NCBI GenBank assembly: GCA_950295325.1
Contig: OX485804.1
Coordinates: forward strand, 2,172,001-2,236,000
Direction of reading: 5' to 3'
From: Polytrichum commune
Lineage: Eukaryota > Streptophyta > Polytrichopsida > Polytrichales > Polytrichaceae
DNA: 64,000 bases
In this document: in pieces, positions 35,690 through 47,700 of the stretch
Position numbering within the stretch: the stretch's first letter is position 1
Layout: each line of letters opens with the position of its first letter
Notes under the pieces: generated by a model
Database searches by the model: none
What the model saw: only the letters and a program-made list of their open reading frames with translations
What the model was told of the DNA's origin: nothing
Made by a program: the position numbers and the translations under genes

Positions 35690-36179
35690 AGCGTCTTGTC
35701 TGCGAGGACGAGCCCCGAGATTTGAAAATAAATCGTCTTGGGAATTTTGGGTCGGCTCTATTCCTTTCGATTGAATTTCCTCTCTCCTGCTTCCCAATTC
35801 TCTCCGTCACAAGTTGTCGATGGGCAATATATGAGCCGTGGTCTACGAAGAAAGCAGATTTAGCCAACTCAAGAGTCGTCAAAGTCGTTACTGGTTAACT
35901 ACGTGAGAGATTGAACTGCATGCACGTGGAACGAACACCATGTCATCGGAGTTACAGCACTTGAAGATCACTACTACACTACCTTAGAGATTTAGGAACA
36001 CATTTGCGACAAAAATGTATGCCGGATGACATTGCGACTGGTTAGTTACAATGATATTCCTACGCTTTTACAACACGCTTGCGCCGTGACCGAGCTATAT
36101 AGCGGAATTGATATAGTTTCGAACTAATTTGGCTTCGACTGATTCTGGCACAGAGAAAAGTTGATTTCAGGACAGCGAA
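35690..36179 (+). promoter_or_regulatory. Promoter/5' leader of right paralogue
   Basis: It shares the blocks 'gaggacgagccccg', 'ccaattctctccgt' and 'gaactgcatgcac' with the region upstream of the left copy. It is GC-richer than its surroundings. It ends with the ATG at 36180, whose context (GCGAAATGGCTCC) parallels the left copy (GTAAAATGGCTCC). Confidence 0.5.
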
Positions 36180-39100
36180 ATGGCTCCCAAAGTTAGAAAG
36201 ACATCCGCGGGGAGATTAGACCGCAGAGGTAGGCAATTTGGTATCCGAAACCGCCCTGGCTGCAAACCTGCAGTGGAAGTGCGATTACCTGGACTATCGA
36301 AGGAGAAACTGTGGATCTGTGTGAGAGACCAAATCTCGGCTGAGAGGCTTGGCGAATTGATCTGTCGTTACATTGATAGAATCGAGGCTTTCCCTCCCGA
36401 TCATCCCGATCTTCCTCAACTTCAGGAATTTAGAAAGAAGGAATTTCAGGCTTTTGTGTTGACCGAGTTTGAGAGGAGATTTCCCTCCGTCAACCAAGTG
36501 AGCATTTGAATATGTAAATTCAGCTTAATTGCAATTTTTGTCTTGGACAGAGAGTAGTTGATATTAGACCTTGTGTTGGCTTCGTTTAATTCTAGAATGG
36601 GCAGATATCTCTGGACCCACATGAGTACTTAAGGGAGTCTTACAATTTAGCAATAGTATCTGCTTTGTCTTTGACATTCCAAAAGCTTAATTTTGATTTT
36701 GATTTTTTTCTTCAAATGTTCCTTGTTCCTTGCGGTTGGATAATTTCTTCTCCCGCACTTGTCGAACAGGGCCCAGGAAGTACAGATCATCATGTGTACC
36801 AGGAACATGGCATTTTCCAGCGTGTTGCCGTCGAGTTGCTGGCAGGTGGGTGCAAAAGCTTAGTTCTGATGGGGTTCTGATGACTTCCGAAGGCATGCAT
36901 GCTTTGAGGAAACTAGTTTTTTTATGATGAACAACAGATTGAATTTAGGTTGACGCCGAAAGTTTGAATGAAAGCTGCATCATGTTGACAAAGCAGAACT
37001 CCCGAATCCGATGAGTCACTGGTCAGGATCTAAAGGTGGGTTTCAAGTTCTTTACTGCAGATCCGGCCTACGATTTCCATCACGGGAAAAGCGTAGAGTC
37101 TGAAGTAATGCCGACTGATGTACTAGAATCGAGCTATGCGCACTGTGTACCGGTCGGCGATTACTTACAGAATCCCCTTCCGTTCGAATGTGAGGCTTTT
37201 GATCTTGGCCGTGGAGACTCAGTTGCGTCACTTATAATACTGGATGAACTTCGAAATCCTTCTACACATGTGCAGACAGGAGTTATTCAGGTGCATTTTT
37301 GTGATTCCTTAAATTGCAGATTTTGAGAGGGTGCAGATCATGGAAGGTTGTCTTAAGATACATGTGCCTAATTTCCGTAAATGATCGGTACTTTTTTACA
37401 GATTTTCTAATTACCAAATGAGTAAGTTTACTTCGGTATGCCCATTCCACTTCTGTTTCGAGAAGAGCCAATTCAATTGTGCTCTTCAAAGTATAGGTCT
37501 ATTTCAAACTATCATGCGCAGATTAAAAGGCTTCGTAATTGTGTTTTTTTCTTCGTCTCTAGGAGTTCCACACTCCTTACGCTTGTGTAGTGGCATTCTC
37601 TGCAATTACTCAGAAGGGCCCTGCAAGTACAGATTATTTGGACCAAGGGCCTGCCATAGATCAGCCTACTGAGGCGAAGCTCCTGGAAGGTGCAGTGCAG
37701 TGCAAAACCTCTCAAGCTCAGGTCAAATTCACATGAAAGAATATTAGTGGATGGCGCTTTCTTGTGATAAGTTTCCCACTTAAACAATCAATCACTTTAA
37801 ATTGTCGAGATGCTTGGAAGAATCCCTCTCACTACAATTTTTTAGAAAGCATGATGTTAAATGAATCAAGGCTCAGAATGTGACAGGCCGATGAATTGGC
37901 TTTAAAAATTGAGTGTCTGATTACAACAACTTGAATGCATATAAGTAGACACCCAGAATCTTGGACTTGATATGAATGGATTGGCCTGATATGCCCTGTC
38001 CAATGAAACCACAAACCTTGGTCGTCTTTTAATAATACATGGAGCCGTTCCATGCTGCAAATAGATCATTGTTGGAAACCCTAGTTGATTCTATAAGTGA
38101 ATGTGGGATGGGAAACCTCCTCACGTCCAGACAGGGAGGAAAGCTTCACTACTTCGTATCATGGTGAACCATGGATGGGACCTAAGCTCCTTCTATCCTG
38201 CCAGGTGGACATGAGTAAATCCCAAGTAATCCTAATTGGTTCTGTGACAGATTTGCAACTCACACCAGAAGCTGCTAACTTTCTGAACTACGAAGAGCCA
38301 AACTTGGCCACGAGGAACGAAGGCATTTATGGCAGAAGCGAAAATGAGGCTCATCGTACCGACTGGCTTGATACCGCCTGGCAGCTTGAATTTGAAAATT
38401 TGCGAATGGAGCTGTCTAATTATATAGAAGGAGGTGAAGCTCATTTGAAGAAGAATCTGAATTTGACTACCTAGTATGCGTAATGAACTTGTAAAGAACA
38501 ATGAAGTGCAGGTTTAATTACCTTTTCAGATGTAAAGAGTAGGTCGTTAGGCTGAGTCTGGATTCTGGCGAAGTTACTCATCATTAGTTTCTTCTGATAC
38601 CATTCAGAGTCTCCCCCATCCGGTTAACTACTCTGTTGTGTGGGATTAAAGTTGGTTTATAATGATTTCTGCAGATTTGACCCACGGCAGCATTCAGAAT
38701 GAAAATGAGGAGTTCATGACTCTACCAATCAGCGCTCCACAATCCATCTTTGCTGAGTTTGCTGAGATTGCTGAGTCCGACAACTCACAGAATGTCCTCC
38801 CTCTAGCAAGTGAGGCACATGACGTAGAGTGGAGGGCCCCAATGCTCCAGAATAATCGACCTATCGAGGTACATTTTTGGTTTACATAATTGCAGAATCA
38901 ACTTGAGAGGGTGCTCATGGAAGTTTATGTAATGTCCACCAAGAATGTGATCGCTAGAGTAGACTTTCTGTTTGACCTAAGATGTGTGCCGTAGAAACAG
39001 TCCAAGGCCTGTTTGTAGAGTGCGCTTTGTGCACCAAGTTTGTACTCGTAATTTAGGGAAAGAATCTCTGGAAGATCTCAAACGCAGATAGGAATGCTTG

Positions 39101-39982
39101 CTGGCCGCCACTTGTCCAGCTCTGCACTAAATAGTAGCGAGGGTCGATGTAGCCATTCCCATCCCTGTGCCAAGGTGTCCTGCTGATATTTGTTTCTCCC
39201 TCTCTTTGGAGTTTTGTCGATTGCGAACTTTGTGCATTCAGGGAGCTTTGTTACGTGGGGTGCCAACTGAAGTACTCTCTGATGTGCAGCCTAGGAGCAT
39301 TGATCAGGAGATTTCCATGTCCTTCGATGATTTTAGATGGCGGTTTAGGATTCTTTTACTGCAGTGAAATCTTGAATTACTGCAGTGGAATCTTGATTAT
39401 TTAAGGTGGGTAATTAAGTTTGAGCAGGGGTTGCTTGACGATGATCGGCGGGTGCATGAGAGGAGGTGGATTGAACAAGAGAAGAGGCGGGTTGAACAAG
39501 AGAAGAGGCGGGTGGAACGAGAGAGGAGGGCGCAATATGAGAGGACGCTTCTTCGGGCACTTGGGTGGGGCACGCCTGAACATTACAGGCTTGCGCTTCA
39601 GACGCTTGGACTTGCACTTGAAGGTGAGAGGAGGCATCTTGCTATTGAGAGGAGGCAGCTTGCTATTCACAGGAGGCAGGCTGAGATTGACAGGAGGCAG
39701 GTTGAGCTTGACAGGGAGCAGGCTGAGCTTGACGCTGAGAGACGAGCCCTTCATGACATGAAAGCGTCATATTTCACTGTCTACAGAATCATGGATCTAC
39801 AAGGAGAGCTGCTGCGCCGCGTGGCCCAAGTTCTTCATCTTGTACTCTCTGTTATCACATTTTCTCTTATCAACTGCCTTCTTTGGACTACCCCGGAGAG
39901 TTTACGCTTCACAATCCTTCGCCGCCGACCTACGGTTGGCTCTTTGCTTCAAGCGCTAAACTATGTAATATGCATGACCTAA
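36180..39982 (+). CDS. Right copy of the unrecognised gene family, open reading across all exons
   Basis: Exons: 36180-36497, 36770-36845, 37061-37290, 37617-37689, 38251-38433 (possible cassette), 38675-38868 and 39428-39982. All have GT donors and AG acceptors, and phases agree (0,1,0,1,1,0), giving about 542 residues with the cassette or 481 without. Order of regions: a basic N-terminal domain (residues 1-106) with 'FGIRNRPGCKPAVEVRLPG', 'IEAFPPDHPDLPQL' and 'AFVLTEFERRFPSVNQ'; two tandem copies of an exon-pair module ('GPGSTDHHVYQ...' plus 'MPTDVLESSYAHCVP...', and 'GPASTDYLDQ...' plus 'LPISAPQSIFAEF...'); then a long charged coiled coil (repeats of RR..EQEKRRVE and ERRQLAI type), and a hydrophobic C-terminal segment near 'VLHLVLSVITFSLIN' that could anchor it in a membrane. 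I know no family with this plan. The left copy at 24284 is its broken paralogue. Confidence 0.58.
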
Positions 39983-42009
39983 TTTGAGCACTTGGTGCGT
40001 TAGAGATGCGGCAATGGAAACGACATTCACTTATACACAAGAGGATTCCGTGTGAAAAGGAAGAGGATGATGGAAGAATGCTGAAATTCTGGGGGGATTT
40101 TCCCTGCAGTGCAGCTTGGAGCCTTGCACGTACTCCGCCAAAGAGGTTATTGACATAGGATTTGTGACAGATTCAAAAGTGTCGGTGACTTGCTAACCAC
40201 TACCTGTAGTAGCAACAGTAATCACATGATGATTTGATGTATTGATCAGGATTAAGGATATATAGCCAAGATTAGTAGAGGTACATAGTATAACAGGATA
40301 TTAATTGGCACTACCAAGCCTTAGTGGGTCTAACTGGAGCATTGATAGGTGTAATTTCAGTTGTTTGGAAGTCTAAGTACAGCTGCCGAGAGGTCGATGA
40401 ACGGCAAGACACCCTGATAGATTTGTAAGTGCTTGTAAAAAGGTCTTCTTTTTTAACAGTCTGATTGTATTATTTGTCTATACTGATTGAATCAATTGCT
40501 TGTTAAGAACTGTCATTGTCTTGTGGAACTGTTGTGTCTCATGAAGTTTCCTAGCTACTTCTAATAGAGGTTTTGAATGGAGGAACATAATAGAGTTATC
40601 CATTAATTAAACTGGAGTTTTGGTCAGGATTTGGTTGTGTTGCCTACAATTTTTTCCATATTTGAATTGTATTGTCAAGTATCTTGGGTTTCCTTGAACT
40701 TGCACGGAGAACTTTAGATCATTTACCCTCATGAGAGTTAACTCTCTCTCTAGATTCATTACCCCCCATTAGAATTGACATTCTCTGAGAACTCATTATA
40801 CCCCTCACCCCCCCCCCCAATAGACATTAAAGAGTACCTTTCTAAATTGAGGTAAGTACATGCGAGGGGAATTACATTATCAATTTATCCTCTATATACG
40901 TCTCGAGTTATCTTTTTGGATTTCAAATATTTTATGGTTAAATCATCATAAGATCATCTTAGCCTTAGCATCACAACTAGGTAAGTTTTGCAAACTTGAA
41001 GCAATGTTGAAGCAAGAATGCTTACCATGCTCTTTGCAGGGTGTTTACAGGGAGGGAGCTTGGTGATGTGGGGTGGATAGAGTCATTATTTAAAGGTCAA
41101 ATAGTAGAGGGTGAAACATAAGAATTTTTTTTGAATCTCATAATGGTCCTATTTACGTGTAGCTTGCCTCACATGTGTTAGGGCCTCCAATAGATACACA
41201 TTTAAAGAGTTTTTATTTTTATTTTTGACTTCACTAGAATCTGGTTATGGTTTGGTTAATTTTCCGTGGTAACATGTAAATTAAGATTGGAGACTTTTTG
41301 GGAGTTGCGAGGTTGATGGACCTATCATGTCTACATAGAGAGTATTTGTTGGATCTAGAGGGTTTGTGGCTAATATACCAAAAGTCAAATACATCTTCAA
41401 AGATTGGAATGGTTGTTGCTATCCTTATTTAGGATTACATTACCTAATCATGTGTTTTTATTTTGAATGAGAGTTTATCTAAGGTGATAATGTTCTACCA
41501 CGTAGGCATTCGACAAGTGACCCTCCTTTCTTAAAGTGACCCTCCTTTCTTAAGTAAGTTAAAGGAGCTCACCACAAAGAATTCATCTTCAAAAATCACC
41601 TAAGAAATCTTCAAAAATGATATTCTATGTCTTACTTCATGCTTATATGAACATGTCTTAAATGGTTAATATATGTTGTTTGCCAATATTCTCACACTAG
41701 ATCTCAAAGTTAGGAAGTTTCTTGGATCCACAAATGTGATATGAGAAATGAGCAACAATTTGTGGATTTTTTAAGCTCCCATATTGCTTCTATGATTTTT
41801 TAAAGTCAATTTTTTTTCATTTAAAACAACCATGTAACCCCCGTTTGTTATGATTAATTATTCATGTTCATCCTTAGATCCACACCTAAACACACACTAC
41901 TCAAATTTAAGTGTTTGATTGACAAGAGAAGTAATTGGCATTGAGTTAGGCATGTTTAGTGTTCTCTTCATTTTGCCCTCTTTGGTGCATTCCTTCATGG
42001 GGAAACCCG
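39983..42009. other. 3' flank and AT-rich DNA
   Basis: The first 500 bases are probably 3' untranslated or flanking sequence of the right paralogue. The rest is AT-rich, with a C homopolymer run near 40808. No gene is supported. Confidence 0.4.
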
Positions 42010-42490
42010 AGACAACCCAACACCATCAAAAATCAAATTTGATGATCTCAAGGCGGCTTTTCTTGCTAAGGAGTGGAACTCTTTCCATCTCTAAGGGAAG
42101 GAACTAGATTATCACCACCTCAAGGATTTCTCAATGAACAAATGTGAATTGTATTGGAAGCAACCATTGACACCACCACAAACACAAGATCATTACCACT
42201 TACCAAACCTTGAATCATAGACCTGCCATTGAAACTAAACAATGGTCGACTATTCTTATAATCTCTAGAGATAATAAATTCTGCCAATTTTGCTCTTGAG
42301 ATGTAGTTGAAAATGAGGCACACTTTGTGTTGGAGTTGTGTCCCCTATACAATATCATTAGGGGTAAGTTCCAGTCACTTTTTGAAATTGTAATATTAGG
42401 GAGTCTCAAGGCTTTCTTTCAATTGAATCATGACAAGCCAATATTAGCCTCTATCTCACGGGGGCTATCACACTCCACCACTCTAGAGAA
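42010..42490 (+). mobile_element. LINE remnant (C-terminal end of reverse transcriptase ORF2)
   Basis: Translation with frame changes and stops reads 'NHRPAIETKQWSTI', 'RDNKFCQFCS', 'DVVENEAHFVLE', 'CPLYNIIRGKFQSLF', 'SLKAFFQLNHD' and 'HSTTLEN'. The CxxC, ENEAHFVLECPLYN..R and SLKAFFQ pattern is the familiar C-terminal part of LINE-type ORF2 proteins, downstream of the polymerase. Internal stops and frameshifts make it inactive. No 5' part or poly(A) tail is recognisable nearby. Confidence 0.65.
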
Positions 42491-43515
42491 TTAGCCAGTA
42501 TGACACCATCCCGATGTACTTTGAGTCCCATATCGAGCCTTTTGCCATTCTGGACTCTAATTCATTTCATTGTAGCAACTCACCTTTCTCTATTTCCAAA
42601 CCATTATTGCTGCAATTATGCCCATGACAAGCTCATCACCGTTCACTCCCTCCTCAAAATGAGCATATTGTGAAAAGTGAATGAAAAAAACAGCTACCTC
42701 CAAGCACGTTCAATTTGAACACCTCAAACCTAGACTAGAAAAAAAACCATTTTTGATAACCCCCCAATCTTAATACATAGGCGTTCCCTAAAGCTGCGAA
42801 GTTTCACACATGTAGCCGTCATTTCTAATGTAATGATAAAAATTGTGAGATTTCAACAATTGTTGTTGTCGCATCTAGCATCATGGAAAGTAAGTTAAAA
42901 CGGCATGGAATTGGGTTCCTTGAAAAGGACACTCCTTATATTCAAGTTTTCGTCTCCCAGTTGTTGGAAATAAGTCGGCCTGTGCTATGAATGTGGGTTG
43001 GGAGAGAATCTTGCCTTTAAGAATCTACGATATTTTCAAAAGTTGGAATTAAATTATGGAATTTTTTTGTGATGAAAAAGAGCACTAATCTTATATACAA
43101 GACCACCTTCTATTCTCAAAATGTGCATATCTGACACCGCCTTCCACCAACCACCCAACCATCGCCTATTGGACAGCAAGCAACCTTCCACTTTAAGACT
43201 TCTCATGCAATGTGTATGTTTGACAGATTTCATTTGACGTTCAACTTCAAATCCAAAGTGTCATGTGACATTTTCAAAAACAAAAATGAATGTCAATTGA
43301 CATCTACATTTTCTTCTAAAGTGCCACCTCAATTTCATATGCCTAGTAGTACGTGTCATTCCAATTTGTAAAGTGTCATTTGAGGTGTGGTTTTTTTCTT
43401 CACAAGTCACACTACATGTCAAAATCTAAATTGTGCATGTCAATTGACATGCATTTTATTTTGGTGTGAGTTTATATGTGTCAAATATCAAAAACTTTTA
43501 CACACTCTTCCCGTG
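42491..43515. other. AT-rich intergenic DNA
   Basis: 43200-43500 has many TGTCA/TGACA words in both orientations (for example 'tcatgtgacatttt' and 'tcaattgacat'), perhaps another decayed repeat. No coding sequence is seen. Confidence 0.35.
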
Positions 43516-44667
43516 GGAGGACGATATCCTACCCCCTACAAGCCTTTCGGGGGAGGTAGATTCGGGCAGGGGTAGCTGCCCCACAAAGAGATCAGGATAT
43601 GTTCATTTCCATTGAGTAAATAAGCAATTAACTGGGATTTCGTTTTTGAAGGGAAACCGACAATCAAACATGTAATTAACTTGGAAGTAAAAAATATTAC
43701 AAAACCCTCATTAGCACTAAGGTTATAATTTTGTGACTTACCATTGAAAGGGTCTTTGTCATTCTAAAGTGGAACTAAAATTAGGTTTAATAAAATTTTA
43801 GTATGTTTATTTTATAATATTTTAGTTGATACCTTCTACTTTCACAAAGTATTCATACACACTCAAACTAATTAAGTGTGATAATGTGTAATTAAGTCTA
43901 AATAACCGTATTAGAAGGTAATTTTGTGCAAGGCCTAGGTTTCTACAAGTATTCATACACATATGAACAAATTGAGCCTGATTAAGTGCAAGTAAGTGCA
44001 TTCAGCCCAATTAAGCGTAATGAAGCCCAAACAAGTGTAATTAAGCACATCATTCCTCATATCTGAATTAAATAATGATTTGAGTGCATTTTATAATTAA
44101 TTAGGCATATTTGATTTGATAAGCATACTATCTGATTTAATTGAGCTTAATCAGGATTAATTAGGATTTCTTAGACTTAATTACATATAATCACACTTAA
44201 TTAGTTTGAGTGTGTATGAATACTTTGTGAAAGTAGAAGGTATCAACTAAAATATTATATATATATACATTTTATTAAACCTAATTTTAGTTCCATTTTA
44301 AAATGACAAACACCCTTTCAATGGTAAAAGTCACAAAATTATATCATTAGTGCTAATGAGGGTTTGGTAATTTTTATTTATTTCCAAGTTAATCACATGT
44401 TTGATTGTCGGTTTCCCTTCAAAAATGAAATCCCAGTCAATTTTTTATTTACTCAATGGAAGTGAACATATATATTGGATTTTGGACCTTGGAGATGAAA
44501 TGCACTCAATATGGAATTTGTAGAGAAGTGGCCTTCAAGAATGCAAGGACAATGGTTTTTTTGGAAGTCGGATGGGGCGGGCAGAAGTTTTCGGGCGGGT
44601 CCAGAAAATCCCGGTTTCTTTGTGGGGCAGCTGCCCCTGCCCGAATCCATATCCGATATCGTCCTCC
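43516..44667. mobile_element. 1.15-kb foldback (long inverted repeat) element next to the P450 start
   Basis: The left arm (43516-43885) and right arm (44185-44667) are inverted copies. Outer blocks are GGAGGACGATATC, 'attcgggcaggggtagctgc' and 'ccccacaaag'. Inner blocks include 'caaacatgt', 'cctcattagcact', 'ttagttgatacc', 'ttcatacacactcaaac' and 'taattaagtgtga'. The right arm has about 130 extra bases that solo copies at 11.4 and 51.5 kb also have, so the left arm has lost them. The 300-base loop is rich in AATTAAGTG words. It has no coding sequence. Its right end lies about 95 bases before the P450 ATG. Confidence 0.75.
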
Positions 44668-44761
44668 AGAGGGTGGCCTAGCCCACTTGTAACCCACATG
44701 GTAAACGCTCCATAAATCTCCTCCCCGCCCCCAAAAACATTTCTGTACGTGAAGGTCAGCT

Positions 44762-47700
44762 ATGGCGTACTTGCAGAATGGGCTATGGGCAATTGTCCCC
44801 ACACTACTTTTCCTTGTGCTTGTGCACCTTGCGGTCTATGTGTTGCGGGAATTTGTGATCCTACCCTGACGCATCAAATGGGCTTTGGAGAGACAAGGGG
44901 TGAGAGGGCCACCTCTTCGGTCGATAATGGGAAACATACCCGAGCGGAACAAGATGATCGAGGAGGCTCAACAGACGGACATGGAGATTGGGGATTACGA
45001 CATTCTTCCTCGCATTATGCCCTTTCACTCTGCCTGGACTAAGCAGTATGGTAATTGAGCAGCACCTTCCACTTTAATCCTCCCTCCATGTGTAGAAGAA
45101 TCGGTGTTTAAAATTTCACAAGTTTGGATTTACTCTGAAAATTTAGCAAACGTATCCAGGATTCCAATTGTCATTAGTATCGGGGGTGAGATGCACAAGT
45201 CATATTAAGAGTGCATACTGAAAATTCGTTACTCTTCAAATGATCATATAGGCCCTTCCAATCGTGTTCACTACTGTACCTAGAATGGTGTCTACTTCCT
45301 AAGCAGAGTGTATTCTCATCGTAACATGTGTGTTTTTGGTGTCCGGTCTTGACTACAAATGTTGTCTTATATTATTAGGCATCCAATTTAGAAGAGCGAC
45401 CACATAAGGCCCACACACATAAACTTGGGCAGGGATTCACAATTTGCAGGGAAGCAATATTTGTGGTGGTGGATAGGGCCCAAGCCGGTGTTAACGATCA
45501 CGGACCCCGAGGTTATCAAGGAGATTCTGTTGAACAAGAATGGGATCGCCACAAAGAACGATCAGCAGCTGAGAGGTCTGAGAATACTGTTGGGCAAGGG
45601 GTTAGTGAGCACAACTGGGGACGAATGGTCCCTTCACCGCCGAATTGTGAGCCCTGCATTCCACCATGAAAGAATTAAGGTAACTCACACAACCTCACAC
45701 ACCCCACTTTCTTCTAATAAGGTAGATGTGTGTAATTCCGACGCTTTTCTCTCTGCGCCCACTTCTCGTAGGGGATGAATCACGCAATTAGTGCCAGATG
45801 ATTAGCAGATCCACATCGTGGCCTGTAGCCATTTGCCTCATATTTCCGGAGCCCTTATGAATATCTTACTCATTTTTAAAGTGTAGATTCTCGTGTTCTT
45901 CAAATGGTCTTATAGGTCCCCCCGTTTATTTGGAGTATCGAACCTACAATGCTAAGCATATTTTGAGCACGTAATTTAATCTCTTTCAAACACATGTCTT
46001 TTTGGTGTCCATTCTTGGATTGGCACTTAACCATATACAACTCAAATATAAGTGTCCAGATTATTGCCTTCATTGTTGGATTAGCACCGGTCTACCATAT
46101 GTGTTGTAAACCATATATGAAGCAAAGGCAAAACTGCACGCAACTAACTTGATCATCAACCATTGCTCAATAGAAGGGGTTGTGCCACTCACATAGTTTG
46201 TCATATCATTCTTAAGTCGGTACTGCCTTGACCCTTTTCTAATTTTGTTAATTAACAAATTCTAGGTGCCACCATGAGCGAGGTGTGTAAGCTTGATGTG
46301 CTCCTGACCGTTGGGATGAGTCCTTGAAGCCAAGAGATAGACTCCTGAAGGAGCAGCAACTTATGATTAAGATTTGGATGGGGCAACTTTATACTCACAT
46401 GACTGGGTACTTTGATTTCCTGTTTTAAGGGTTGGAGGAACATTGTCTTAAGAATGTTGTGGTGATTCCTCACACTTAGTCTTCTATATCATCTCCCTGC
46501 ATAATTGCAACTACACTAAATAGTCCTATCAGTGTGGGCTCAACAAACCTCTAGAGCTCACATTAATTTTGAACCCATGTGAAATCTATAGTTTAAAATT
46601 AGTGTGGCTCACATTAATTGTTTATCTAGGAAATTGATGTGGGTGGATATTTTTGTTCTCTGCTGCTTTTGATGTAAGGTGGCGATTTTAATTTATGTTT
46701 GGGGTTGGTCGGAAGTCTCTAAGGAAGACTGAGGGGAAGACGTGGGGGTCTTGAACCCACAGTATTTCCACTCAAACTAGACAATTAGAGTAGGTCACAC
46801 TAATCATTTCCACATGAATTTTCCACCCACACTAATAGGACTATTTAGTGTAGTGTACAGTGGGTTAATGTGGGGTTTATATTACAGTACCTCCCTCAAG
46901 TAGTTGTTGCTTATTCTTCTTCAATTTCAGCACATGGTTGGGGCTATGGTGGAGAGTACAGTGAGCCTGCTTGAGAGTCTAGAGAAGGCAGTGGCATTGG
47001 GAGGAGGCAGTGCGGATGTGGAGATGCAAAGGCACATGCGGGATGTCACGGTGGACATCATATCTCGCTCCGCTTTTGGGAGTAGCTACGAGAAAGGCAA
47101 AAAAGTATTTGAAGAACAGCAAAAGCTCGTTGAACTCCTGGTTGTAAATAACCCTTTCTTCTCCCTTCCAGGGTTAAGGTTGCTCCTTCACACAACTCTT
47201 GTCTTATTTTCCTTCTCTCAAATCTAGTCCCTCCTGTACAATTTTGATGTAATTTGGTGTGACGTGCAATAATTTGGACACCTATATTTGTATGTGGGTA
47301 GATGTGGATCTAAGATCGGACACTAAAAATACATCTTTTAAAAGAGATTGGACTACATGCTCAAAAGATGCTATTAATTGGGAAGACCTATGTGACCACT
47401 TAATGAGCACGAGAATCTTCACTTTGATAATGACCTCCAAAAATTATGAGGCAAATGGTACAGGTGCGATTTGGATATGCTAATCATCTCGCACTAATTG
47501 AGTGGCTCACAGAAGTGGGAAAAAGTAAAGTATCCAAATTGGGCATATCTACCTTATTGGTGTACTGCAACATAAAAACCAAACCAGTGTTGGACGGCTA
47601 AAAGAAATGGCATCAAACCTATGTTGGTGCTTTAAATGTGAAATTTATGATTTGATTCATAACCATAGTTCTATATACATGCAAAAATGAATCAAAGGAC

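Noticed and set aside
38662-39367. Extra exon around 39286-39363 of the right paralogue
   Set aside because: It aligns with an exon start in the left copy but reaches a stop with no good donor before it; splicing directly from 38868 to 39428 keeps the frame.
39401-39761. Minus-strand and second plus-strand frames over the coiled-coil exon
   Set aside because: Low-complexity shadows of the repetitive charged coiled coil.
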